A DNA stretch of 5,018 bases from Candidatus Omnitrophota bacterium (GTDB lineage: Bacteria; Omnitrophota; Gorgyraeia; Gygaellales; Profunditerraquicolaceae). The notes under the pieces were generated by a model. It was not told the origin of the DNA, searched no databases, and worked only from the letters and a program-made list of their open reading frames with translations. A program made the position numbers and the translations under genes. Numbering within the stretch: the stretch's first letter is position 1; each line of letters starts with the position of its first letter. The DNA lies in contig JAQUQA010000103.1 in NCBI GenBank assembly GCA_028716305.1, forward strand, positions 1-5,018, in the 5' to 3' direction. Positions 1 through 5,018 of this stretch are shown one piece after another.

Positions 1-580
1 ATCCGGAAGTAGAAATGGTGATCCTGCGCGCCCCGACATTCATCCCCTGGCTGAAATTAATGATCCGTATCGCCTTGAGTAGATGCTCATAATTATCCAA
101 CGGTTCCCCGGTCCCCATGAAGACCAGATGCGTCAGCTTTCTCCCCGCGGATGATTTCGCTAAAAACAGGGCCTGCTCGATAATCTCGGCTACCCCCAGG
201 TTCCTTTTAAACCCGGCCATGCCGCTGGCACAAAAAACACAGGCGTATTTACACCCGGCCTGGGAAGAGATACAACCGGTTACTCTTTTTTCCGTGGGGA
301 TACTCACCGCTTCAATCAAATTTCCGTCCTTAAGCCGGAAAAGGAATTTTTCCGTGCCATCGACGGACTTCAGGGCCCTGGAGACCTCCAGGGATTTTAA
401 AGAAAACGACCTTTCCAGCCGCTCTCTTAACGCGGCCGGTAAATCGCTCATTTCGGAAAAACCTTCGGCTTTTTTTTGATAGATCCAGGCAAAGACCTGT
501 TTGGCCCGAAAAAGAGGTTCCCCCCAACTGGTGAGACACTGCTCTAATTCTTGCAAATTCAGGTCCTTGATCTGGAGCAT
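1..580 (-). CDS. rlmN: 23S rRNA (adenine2503-C2)-methyltransferase RlmN, N-terminal 193 residues (3' end outside window)
   Basis: Translating the minus strand from the ATG at 580 gives an open frame to the left edge. RlmN is a radical-SAM enzyme that methylates C2 of A2503 in 23S rRNA and also A37 of some tRNAs. Visible features are the N-terminal accessory domain ('GEPLFRAKQVFAWIYQKKAEGF', recognisable at residues 20-41), 'TGCISSQAGCKYACVFCASG' with the CxxxCxxC cluster at Cys110, Cys114 and Cys117 and the upstream conserved Cys103, 'GFKRNLGVAEIIEQ' (123-136), and the SAM-binding 'VFMGTGEPLDNY' (153-164). GEP followed by LDN fits RlmN better than the resistance enzyme Cfr, which has GEA. The second half, including the methyl-carrying Cys of the C-terminal region, is outside; a full protein is about 340-380 aa. 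The start has no clear Shine-Dalgarno sequence. It lies 14 bases after the synthetase stop, so it is probably translated by coupling or read-through. No other in-frame ATG, GTG or TTG lies between the start and the synthetase stop. Confidence 0.93.
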   Translation of the reverse strand, partial: MLQIKDLNLQELEQCLTSWGEPLFRAKQVFAWIYQKKAEGFSEMSDLPAALRERLERSFSLKSLEVSRALKSVDGTEKFLFRLKDGNLIEAVSIPTEKRVTGCISSQAGCKYACVFCASGMAGFKRNLGVAEIIEQALFLAKSSAGRKLTHLVFMGTGEPLDNYEHLLKAIRIINFSQGMNVGARRITISTSG

Positions 581-594
581 TTGGATGGTGGAAG

Positions 595-2130
595 TTAAGG
601 AGCAGTGGTTTTTTTCAGCCGCTCTTTATCGATCTTTCCCACACGGTTCTTGGGCAGCTCTTTGAGGAATTCAAAATAGTGGGGAATCTTAAAATGCGCG
701 ATGTGCTGACGCAGGAAATAGCGCAGATCATCTTCGCTTAAAGAATCGTTTTCTTCCTTAAGGACAATAAAGGCCTTGGGGACTTCTCCTCTTAACTTAT
801 CCGGGACCCCTACCACCCCCACTTCTTTTACCTTGGGATGCCGGTGGATAACCTCCTCTACTTCGGGGCAAAAAACTATTTCTCCGCCGACCTTGATCAT
901 CTCTTTGATCCTGCCGACGATATAATACCTGCCAGCGGGGTCGCGGCGGCTGACATCACCGGTTTTAAACCAGCCGTCGGAAGTCAGGACCTGCGCGGTA
1001 AGTTCCCGCTCCTTATAGTAACCTGCCATAATCGCTTTTCCCCGTAATAAAAGCTCCCCCTCTCTCTCGTTGGGTAAGGTATTACCCTGGTCATCAACGA
1101 TCTTTGCCTCCAGCCAGGGAGGGAACTTTCCGGTATGGGGTATCTCTTTGGTCTTGGTCCCGGTCGGCAGGAAGGCATTGGGTGCGGCGGTCTCGGTCAG
1201 GCCCCAGCCGTTTAACAGGTAGGCATTTGGGCAGACCTTGTGAAATCTTTCCAGTAAAAGAGGAGAGGATGGCGCGCCGAAAACCACCGCATATTTTAAA
1301 GAAGAAAGGTCAAACTTGTCGTAATCTTTCAGCGATAAAAGAGCCACGTACATCGCGGGCACGATGCAGAAAATGGTAATTTTGTATTTCTCGATGTTCT
1401 TCAGGACCTCTAACGGCTGAAACCTTTCCATTAATACCAGGGTACTGCCGAAAGCCAGCATAAAAAGCATATAATCCAGCCCTCCGACATGGGAAAAAGG
1501 CACGCCGGCGCAAAGAAAGCTGTCTTCTTTGAGCGGTTTTAAGAAATACTCCAGCGTCTCTATCGGATTCGACATCTGGGAATAATTCAACAACACCCCC
1601 TTGGGGTGGCCGGTTGAACCAGAGGTATAAAAAATGGCGGCCGGATCATTTTCATTTATGGGAGCTGCGGAAAAATCGCTTTTCTGGGCCGCCAGCTCGC
1701 TCCAGGAGAGAAAATATTCTTTATCGGCAAACTCGCAACCCTCCCCGAAGAAAACGATATGCCTTAGGGCGGGGCACCGGGACCTGATACTGTCGAAATC
1801 CACGCCTTTCTTGGGCTGGGCGATCAGCACCCGGCTTTCGCTATGGTTCAGAAAATTAACAATCTCTTCCTCGGTAAGCATGAAGTCAAGCGGAACACAA
1901 ATACCGCGCAGGAAGAATATCCCCAGAAAACTATAGATATACTCGGGTGAATTAGGAAGAAAGATCGCCGCTGTATCCGATTTTCCTACACCTAATTTCT
2001 TTAACCCGGATGCCGCCTGCAGGCTAAACTCCTTCAATTCGATATAGCTTACCGGGGAATCACGGAAGATGATCGCCGCTTTTTGGCCGTTCTCTTGAGA
2101 CTGCTTTTCCAGAACCTTTAAGAAATCCAT
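595..2130 (-). CDS. AMP-forming acyl-CoA synthetase (ANL superfamily), 511 aa
   Basis: The protein activates a carboxylic acid with ATP to an acyl-adenylate and then transfers the acyl group to CoA. The N-terminal adenylation domain carries the P-loop 'YTSGSTGHPKG' (168-178), 'GWGLTETAAP' (308-317) and 'TGD' (390-392). The hinge and C-terminal domain carry 'GRIKEMIKVGGEIV' (406-419), 'PEVEEVIHRHP' (422-432), and 'NRVGKIDK' with the probable catalytic Lys499. The length is normal for medium/long-chain acyl-CoA ligases, and no carrier-protein domain is attached. After the GGEIV segment the residues 'FCPEVEEV' stand where relatives usually have a small residue, Ser/Tyr and Pro, a modest deviation. 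The acid substrate cannot be assigned from motifs. The neighbouring non-acylating dehydrogenase makes a free acid, so coupling is plausible, but the 205-bp repeat-filled gap means co-transcription is uncertain. A general fatty-acid ligase is the main alternative. The rlmN start follows 14 bases after its TAA stop. Confidence 0.93.
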   Translation of the reverse strand: MDFLKVLEKQSQENGQKAAIIFRDSPVSYIELKEFSLQAASGLKKLGVGKSDTAAIFLPNSPEYIYSFLGIFFLRGICVPLDFMLTEEEIVNFLNHSESRVLIAQPKKGVDFDSIRSRCPALRHIVFFGEGCEFADKEYFLSWSELAAQKSDFSAAPINENDPAAIFYTSGSTGHPKGVLLNYSQMSNPIETLEYFLKPLKEDSFLCAGVPFSHVGGLDYMLFMLAFGSTLVLMERFQPLEVLKNIEKYKITIFCIVPAMYVALLSLKDYDKFDLSSLKYAVVFGAPSSPLLLERFHKVCPNAYLLNGWGLTETAAPNAFLPTGTKTKEIPHTGKFPPWLEAKIVDDQGNTLPNEREGELLLRGKAIMAGYYKERELTAQVLTSDGWFKTGDVSRRDPAGRYYIVGRIKEMIKVGGEIVFCPEVEEVIHRHPKVKEVGVVGVPDKLRGEVPKAFIVLKEENDSLSEDDLRYFLRQHIAHFKIPHYFEFLKELPKNRVGKIDKERLKKTTAP

Positions 2131-2136
2131 CTTTTA

Positions 2137-2143
2137 CTCCTTT
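2137..2143 (-). promoter_or_regulatory. Ribosome binding site of the acyl-CoA synthetase gene
   Basis: The minus strand reads AAAGGAG, a six-base spacer, then ATG at 2130. This near-ideal Shine-Dalgarno sequence supports that start and shows that the synthetase is translated independently of the dehydrogenase upstream. Confidence 0.8.
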
Positions 2144-2145
2144 GG

Positions 2146-2294
2146 TAAATTCTAAATCCTAAGCACTAAATCCTAAACAAATCCTAATGTTCTAATGACC
2201 AAAGGCTCAAAACAGAAATTATTGCAAGTTAGTGTTTCGGCCATTTGAATTTTGGTCATTTGAGCATTGTTTAGGATTTAGGGTTTAGAATTTA
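2146..2294. repeat. Large imperfect inverted repeat made of CTAAATCCTAAAC-like units
   Basis: Three pairs of complementary arms nest in order. TAAATTCTAAA at 2146-2156 pairs with TTTAGAATTTA at 2284-2294. CTAAATCCTAAACAA at 2166-2180 pairs with TTGTTTAGGATTTAG at 2267-2281. AATGACCAAA at 2194-2203 pairs with TTTGGTCATT at 2251-2260. The central loop is about 47 bases. Within the arms the unit 'TAAATCCTAA' recurs (2154-2162, 2168-2176), so the arms are themselves low-complexity repeats. The element fills most of the 205-bp gap between the aldehyde dehydrogenase and acyl-CoA synthetase genes, encodes no convincing protein, and ends just before the synthetase ribosome binding site. It looks like a dispersed intergenic repeat (MITE- or REP-like). 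A role as mRNA hairpin, attenuator or partial transcription barrier is possible but unproven. The only T-run, at 2298-2304, is on the plus strand, so it is not a normal intrinsic terminator for these minus-strand genes. Confidence 0.85.
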
Positions 2295-2304
2295 GGATTT
2301 TTTT

Positions 2305-2325
2305 GTCTTCTGACTTCTGTCTAAT
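2305..2325. repeat. Short heptamer-like tandem (GTCTTCT/GACTTCT/GTCTAAT)
   Basis: GTCTTCT at 2305-2311 is followed by GACTTCT at 2312-2318 and GTCTAAT at 2319-2325, a seven-base period of which only the first two copies are close. It lies directly beside the large inverted repeat, just past the dehydrogenase stop. It is likely part of the same repetitive intergenic tract; no function is evident. Confidence 0.45.
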
Positions 2326-2335
2326 GGCATCTGAC

Positions 2336-3820
2336 CTAAAACCCGTACCAATAATTCACCAGCGGCTTTCCGTCCTTGCTCTGGTCAGTAATAATATTCT
2401 TCAGCCGAGTATGCTCGAGCAGGCCCTCTCTTCCCAGCTCTTTGCCAAATCCGCTCTGCTTGAATCCGCCATAGGGTATCTCCGGATAAAACATCCCATA
2501 GGTGTTTATCCAAACGGTGCCGGCGTTGATTTTTTCCGCCATCTTTTGCGCCAGGAGTTGATTAGATGTCCAGATGCTGGCTGCCAGGGCGTATGGCGTG
2601 TTGTTAGCCTGCCGTATCGCGTCCTCTTCGTTGGAAAAACTGCCCAGGCAGGCCACCGGGCCAAAAACTTCTTCCTGACAGATCTTCATCTCCGGAGTTA
2701 CCTCTCCAATCAGGGTCGGTTCAAAAAAGAAGCCGTTCTCCAGCCCGGGGGTATTGGGGATCTTTCCTCCACAGAGTACCTTTGCCCCCTCTTTTACGGC
2801 ATGCTCGACAAAACCCATCACCTTGTCCCTTTGCACCTGAGAGATCAAAGGCCCAATTTGCGTCTCGAAATCCTCGCCCCTGCCCAGCTTGATCTTTTTT
2901 GCCTTGGCCACAAAAATTTCCACAAACTGCTCATAGATCTTATCTTCTACCAGGATGCGCGACATGGCCGTGCACATCTGACCCTGGTTCAGGAAGATCG
3001 AACACAGGCAGCAGTTCGTGGCAACATCAAGATCGGCGTCGGCCATTACTATCGAGGCGGACTTTCCACCCAGTTCCATGATCATCTTCTTGGGATACCC
3101 CGCGGTAAAACCGACGATCTTTCCGCCAACCTCATTGCTGCCGGTAAAAGAGATCAGGTCAACGCGCGCGTCGGAACAGATCTGCCTGCCGATGTCGTCT
3201 CCGTTACCGTTAATGATATTTACCGCTCCCCTGGGCAGGTCTGCGGCATGGATGATCCGCCCTAAGACTAAAGCAGTCAGAGGAGTTAAGCTCGAAGGCT
3301 TTAAAATTACGCTGTTCCCGGCGGCTAATGCCGAGGCAAGCTTCCAACAGGCGATCAATAAAGGATAGTTCCAGGGGACGATCAGGGCCGCCACTCCCAT
3401 TGGTTCGCGCAGCAGGCGGCAGCTGGCCTCGGCCTCCATTTTCGGCGCAGCATCTTTGAGGAAATTCTCAAAATTGTGGGCGATATATTCAAAGGTCCGG
3501 GCCGCGGAAGGGATATCCATAAAAGTGGATTCCTTGATCGGCTTGCCGGTGTTACGGGTTTCCAGGTCAGCCAATTCCGCCGCGTTATCGAGTATTCCTT
3601 GCGCGATGTTTAAGAGATAGGTCTTGCGTTTTTCTGCCGGCAGGCTTCCCCAGGGGCCGCGGTCAAAAGCAGCGCGTGCCGCAGAAATCGCCGCGTCCAC
3701 CTCGGAAGCCGAGGCAATGCTTACCTCGGTAATCACTTCCCCGGTCGAGGGGCTGGAAATCTTATTTGTCGCAGTGGTGGTGACAAACTCCCCGTTTATA
3801 AACAAAGGGAAAACGCTCAT
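2336..3820 (-). CDS. NAD(P)+-dependent aldehyde dehydrogenase, non-acylating (betaine-aldehyde-dehydrogenase-like), 494 aa
   Basis: This is a full-length ALDH-superfamily protein that oxidises an aldehyde to a carboxylic acid in the cytosol. All core elements are present: 'PWNYP' with Asn151 (oxyanion), 'VILKPSS' with Lys174 (cofactor), 'SFTGSNEVG' (Rossmann loop, 224-232), 'MELGGKS' with the general base Glu249, 'NQGQMC' with nucleophile Cys283, 'EEVFGPV' (383-389), and 'PYGGFKQSGFGKELG' near the C-terminus. Having both Glu249 and Cys283 points to a hydrolytic enzyme that releases free acid, since CoA-acylating relatives generally lack the Glu. The overall pattern resembles betaine aldehyde dehydrogenases, but BADH-like sequences are used for many aldehydes, so the substrate cannot be read directly. 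Its ATG overlaps the aldolase TGA by four bases (ATGA), a sign of translational coupling; only a weak AAGGA lies further upstream. The position suggests it oxidises the aldehyde released by the aldolase. Cys270, Cys271 and Cys273 cluster shortly before the catalytic Cys. The stop codon is TAG. Confidence 0.95.
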   Translation of the reverse strand: MSVFPLFINGEFVTTTATNKISSPSTGEVITEVSIASASEVDAAISAARAAFDRGPWGSLPAEKRKTYLLNIAQGILDNAAELADLETRNTGKPIKESTFMDIPSAARTFEYIAHNFENFLKDAAPKMEAEASCRLLREPMGVAALIVPWNYPLLIACWKLASALAAGNSVILKPSSLTPLTALVLGRIIHAADLPRGAVNIINGNGDDIGRQICSDARVDLISFTGSNEVGGKIVGFTAGYPKKMIMELGGKSASIVMADADLDVATNCCLCSIFLNQGQMCTAMSRILVEDKIYEQFVEIFVAKAKKIKLGRGEDFETQIGPLISQVQRDKVMGFVEHAVKEGAKVLCGGKIPNTPGLENGFFFEPTLIGEVTPEMKICQEEVFGPVACLGSFSNEEDAIRQANNTPYALAASIWTSNQLLAQKMAEKINAGTVWINTYGMFYPEIPYGGFKQSGFGKELGREGLLEHTRLKNIITDQSKDGKPLVNYWYGF

Positions 3821-4815
3821 TTGATCTTTACTTCCTTAAAGATGGCAAAAAGCCTGGTAAAGGGGACATACCATTTGGAAAGCTGCCCTAACTGCCCTTC
3901 CAGCTTCATCTTCCCCTGGGTAACCGCCACGAAAGAGTCGAGCTTGCCCAGGAAGACCTGCTCCCATACTTCAGCGGGGGCGGAGATCACAAAAGGGGCG
4001 CGCGCGTCCTGATCAAGTGAGGTGATTCTGCCTTTTTCAAAATTAAATTTAAACTCCTTGTTGGTGCCGTTAAGTTTGATCGCCAGCTGGACGGTCAGAT
4101 CCAGTTCCTTTCCCTTCTGGGCGATGAACTCGTCTTTATTGACCAGTTCGACGATGGCCCGGATGTGTTCCGCAGAAAACATCTCATATGCCTGCTGGGC
4201 CTGCTGCAAGGTCTCTTTCAGGGCCCTCTCTAAGGGGTCCGGGGTATCTTTGCCAAAGAGCCTGGCAACCGCGGCAACGCGAACCGCCTCCTCCAGGGCC
4301 TCAATCAGGTTCAACCCCTCATTAAAATTTTCGCTGACGGTAATTGTCCCGTGGTTCTTCAGGACCACCTGATTATTGCTTTTTAAGGCGCTGACGACCG
4401 CCTGCGGATCTGTCACCGTCGGGGTCTCCTGGGGGACAACCGGAACTTCCCCTAAATAAAATTTTGTCTCGAAGGTCAACGCATCCAGTTTGTCTTTAAC
4501 CGCGAAATACCCGTTAATCAACGGGGGATGGCAATGGATCACTGCCTGGAAAGGGAAATTCTTGTAGATCAAAGAATGCAGCGGCAGCTCCGAACTGGGC
4601 TTTTTATCCGCGGAGCATTGTCCGGTGGGTAAATTTACTTTGACGATCTCTTCGGGGGATAAACCACCGAGAAAAGTCCCGCTGGCGGTAATCAGGATAT
4701 TTTCCGCGTCGAGCCTGGCGCTTAAGTTTCCGGACTTGGCTACGGCCAGGCCGGCCCGGTAGAGCCGCTGGCCCACTCTGATTATTTCTTCTCTTAAAAG
4801 CCGCTCTTTATCCAT
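3817..4815 (-). CDS. Class II (zinc-dependent) aldolase with C-terminal SCP2-like domain, 332 aa
   Basis: Residues about 1-215 form a class II aldolase/adducin domain, the family of fuculose-1-phosphate aldolase. Visible motifs are 'SGNLSARL' (28-35), 'ITASGTFLGGLSPEEIV' (42-58), 'KPSSELPLH' (72-80) with the probable catalytic Glu76, zinc ligands His94 and His96 in 'HCHPP', and the third ligand His155 in 'KNHGTITV'. Such enzymes cleave ketose-1-phosphates to DHAP and an aldehyde. Residues about 225-332 are additional: 'LDLTVQLAIKLNG', 'FNFEKGRI', 'APFVISAPAEVWEQVFLGKL' and 'QGKMKLEGQLGQLSKW' follow the order of an SCP2 sterol/lipid-carrier domain (ligand-cavity strands, then the G-K-x-x-x-x-G-x-L segment). 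The usual family length is about 210-230 aa, so the fusion adds roughly 105 residues. The isomerase stop abuts its start, and its TGA overlaps the dehydrogenase ATG. With an MtnA-like isomerase beside it, the substrate is plausibly 5-methylthioribulose- or 5-deoxyribulose-1-phosphate, as for DHAP-shunt aldolases. The dehydratase MtnB belongs to the same superfamily and is the main alternative. Confidence 0.87.
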   Translation of the reverse strand: MDKERLLREEIIRVGQRLYRAGLAVAKSGNLSARLDAENILITASGTFLGGLSPEEIVKVNLPTGQCSADKKPSSELPLHSLIYKNFPFQAVIHCHPPLINGYFAVKDKLDALTFETKFYLGEVPVVPQETPTVTDPQAVVSALKSNNQVVLKNHGTITVSENFNEGLNLIEALEEAVRVAAVARLFGKDTPDPLERALKETLQQAQQAYEMFSAEHIRAIVELVNKDEFIAQKGKELDLTVQLAIKLNGTNKEFKFNFEKGRITSLDQDARAPFVISAPAEVWEQVFLGKLDSFVAVTQGKMKLEGQLGQLSKWYVPFTRLFAIFKEVKIK

Positions 4816-5018
4816 TTAACCCTCCAGATGAATATGCCGGGTGATCAAATGCTTCGGGGTAATATCGAAAGCCGGGTAATAACCTTTGACTCCTTTAGGG
4901 GCGATGCGTTTTCCGTTAAATTCCAACAGCTCCTCTTCGGGGCGGATCTCGATTTTGATCTGGCGGCCGCTCTTCGCCCGGGAGCGCGGCGGACACAAGA
5001 CATAAAAAGGTATCTTAA
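4816..5018 (-). CDS. MtnA/eIF-2B-family sugar-1-phosphate isomerase, C-terminal fragment (5' end outside window)
   Basis: Only the last 66 complete codons are visible; the reading frame is open to the right edge, so the start lies outside. The translated tail contains 'KIPFYV', then 'GKRIAPKGVKGYYPAFDITP' and 'LITRHIHLEG'. This is the typical end of the family holding methylthioribose-1-phosphate isomerase (MtnA) and eIF-2B-like ribose-1,5-bisphosphate isomerases: IPFYV strand, G-x-x-IAP-x-GV, NPAFDVTP, LITAIITE. MtnA converts the aldose-1-phosphate MTR-1-P to the ketose MTRu-1-P in the cytosol. The catalytic Cys and Asp lie upstream and cannot be checked. The segment after IPFYV is unusual: 'LCPPRSRAKSGRQIKIEI' replaces the usual APxSTID...EIPIEER stretch, so this may be a paralogue with another aldose-phosphate substrate. 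A TTG at 4998 is an internal codon, not a credible start, because homology continues upstream of it. The TAA stop directly abuts the ATG of the aldolase gene. Family assignment is fairly secure; the exact substrate is inference. Confidence 0.8.
   Translation of the reverse strand, partial: KIPFYVLCPPRSRAKSGRQIKIEIRPEEELLEFNGKRIAPKGVKGYYPAFDITPKHLITRHIHLEG
4820..4825 (-). promoter_or_regulatory. Ribosome binding site of the aldolase gene
   Basis: The minus strand reads GGAGGG, then TTAA, then ATG. This strong Shine-Dalgarno sequence lies inside the last codons of the isomerase gene and is four bases from the start. It fixes the aldolase start at 4815 and suggests translation is coupled to the upstream gene. 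Confidence 0.75.

Noticed and set aside
117..479. A 120-codon plus-strand open frame at the left end
   Set aside because: It is antisense to rlmN, whose CxxxCxxC and GTGEP motifs are clear on the minus strand.
1..580. Cfr-type antibiotic-resistance methyltransferase instead of RlmN
   Set aside because: The motif reads GTGEPLDN, as in RlmN, rather than the GEA form seen in Cfr, and there is no mobile or resistance context.
2131..2230. Possible sigma-70 promoter for the acyl-CoA synthetase (TTGAGC, 18-base spacer, TAGGAT on the minus strand)
   Set aside because: Each box matches the consensus at only four of six positions, and both lie in an AT-rich repeat where such matches arise easily.
2298..2304. 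Run of seven T after the inverted repeat, as a possible intrinsic terminator
   Set aside because: The T-run is on the plus strand while all genes are on the minus strand, and the hairpin is AT-rich with a long loop. It would only stop plus-strand transcripts, for which there is no gene here.
2303..3265. A 320-codon open frame on the plus strand opposite the aldehyde dehydrogenase
   Set aside because: It is antisense to a full-length ALDH with all catalytic motifs, shows no recognisable domain, and is best explained as a shadow of the codon pattern on the other strand.
3817..4815. Methylthioribulose-1-phosphate dehydratase (MtnB) as the identity of the class II aldolase gene
   Set aside because: The region after the HxH zinc motif ('TFETKFYLGEVPVVP') does not look like the MtnB segment with its catalytic Glu, and an ALDH follows rather than mtnC/mtnD-type genes. 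It is not fully excluded.

Overview
All five genes in this window lie on the minus strand and are read from the right edge to the left edge. They form what looks like one metabolic gene row followed by a housekeeping gene. Base composition is mixed, with roughly equal GC and AT, and the proteins are ordinary bacterial enzymes. The AT-rich intergenic element built from 'CTAAATCCTAAAC'-like units resembles repeats I associate with environmental or candidate-phylum bacteria such as Omnitrophota. That taxonomic guess is weak, and nothing here fixes the phylum.

Layout in transcription order: (1) 5018-4816, the C-terminal end of an MtnA / eIF-2B-family sugar-phosphate isomerase, cut by the window edge. 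(2) 4815-3817, a class II (zinc) aldolase fused to a C-terminal SCP2-like lipid-binding domain; its ATG directly follows the isomerase stop codon. (3) 3820-2336, a non-acylating NAD(P)+ aldehyde dehydrogenase whose ATG overlaps the aldolase stop (ATGA). (4) 2335-2131, a 205-bp non-coding gap almost filled by a large imperfect inverted repeat. (5) 2130-595, an AMP-forming acyl-CoA synthetase with a good ribosome binding site. (6) 580 to the left edge, the N-terminal 193 residues of RlmN, the 23S rRNA A2503 methyltransferase.

The first three genes are tightly coupled and suggest a pathway: isomerise an aldose-1-phosphate to a ketose-1-phosphate, cleave it to DHAP plus an aldehyde, then oxidise the aldehyde to a free acid. 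This matches the known logic of the DHAP shunt for salvage of 5'-methylthioadenosine or 5'-deoxyadenosine (MtnA plus a class II aldolase), extended by an oxidative step. The acyl-CoA synthetase beyond the repeat could then activate the acid. The substrate is not proven. The isomerase tail differs from standard MtnA, and the SCP2 domain hints at a more hydrophobic substrate or product.

The most unusual features are the aldolase-SCP2 fusion and the isomerase-aldolase-dehydrogenase(-ligase) gene order. I see no CRISPR array, tRNA, rRNA, insertion sequence or phage gene.
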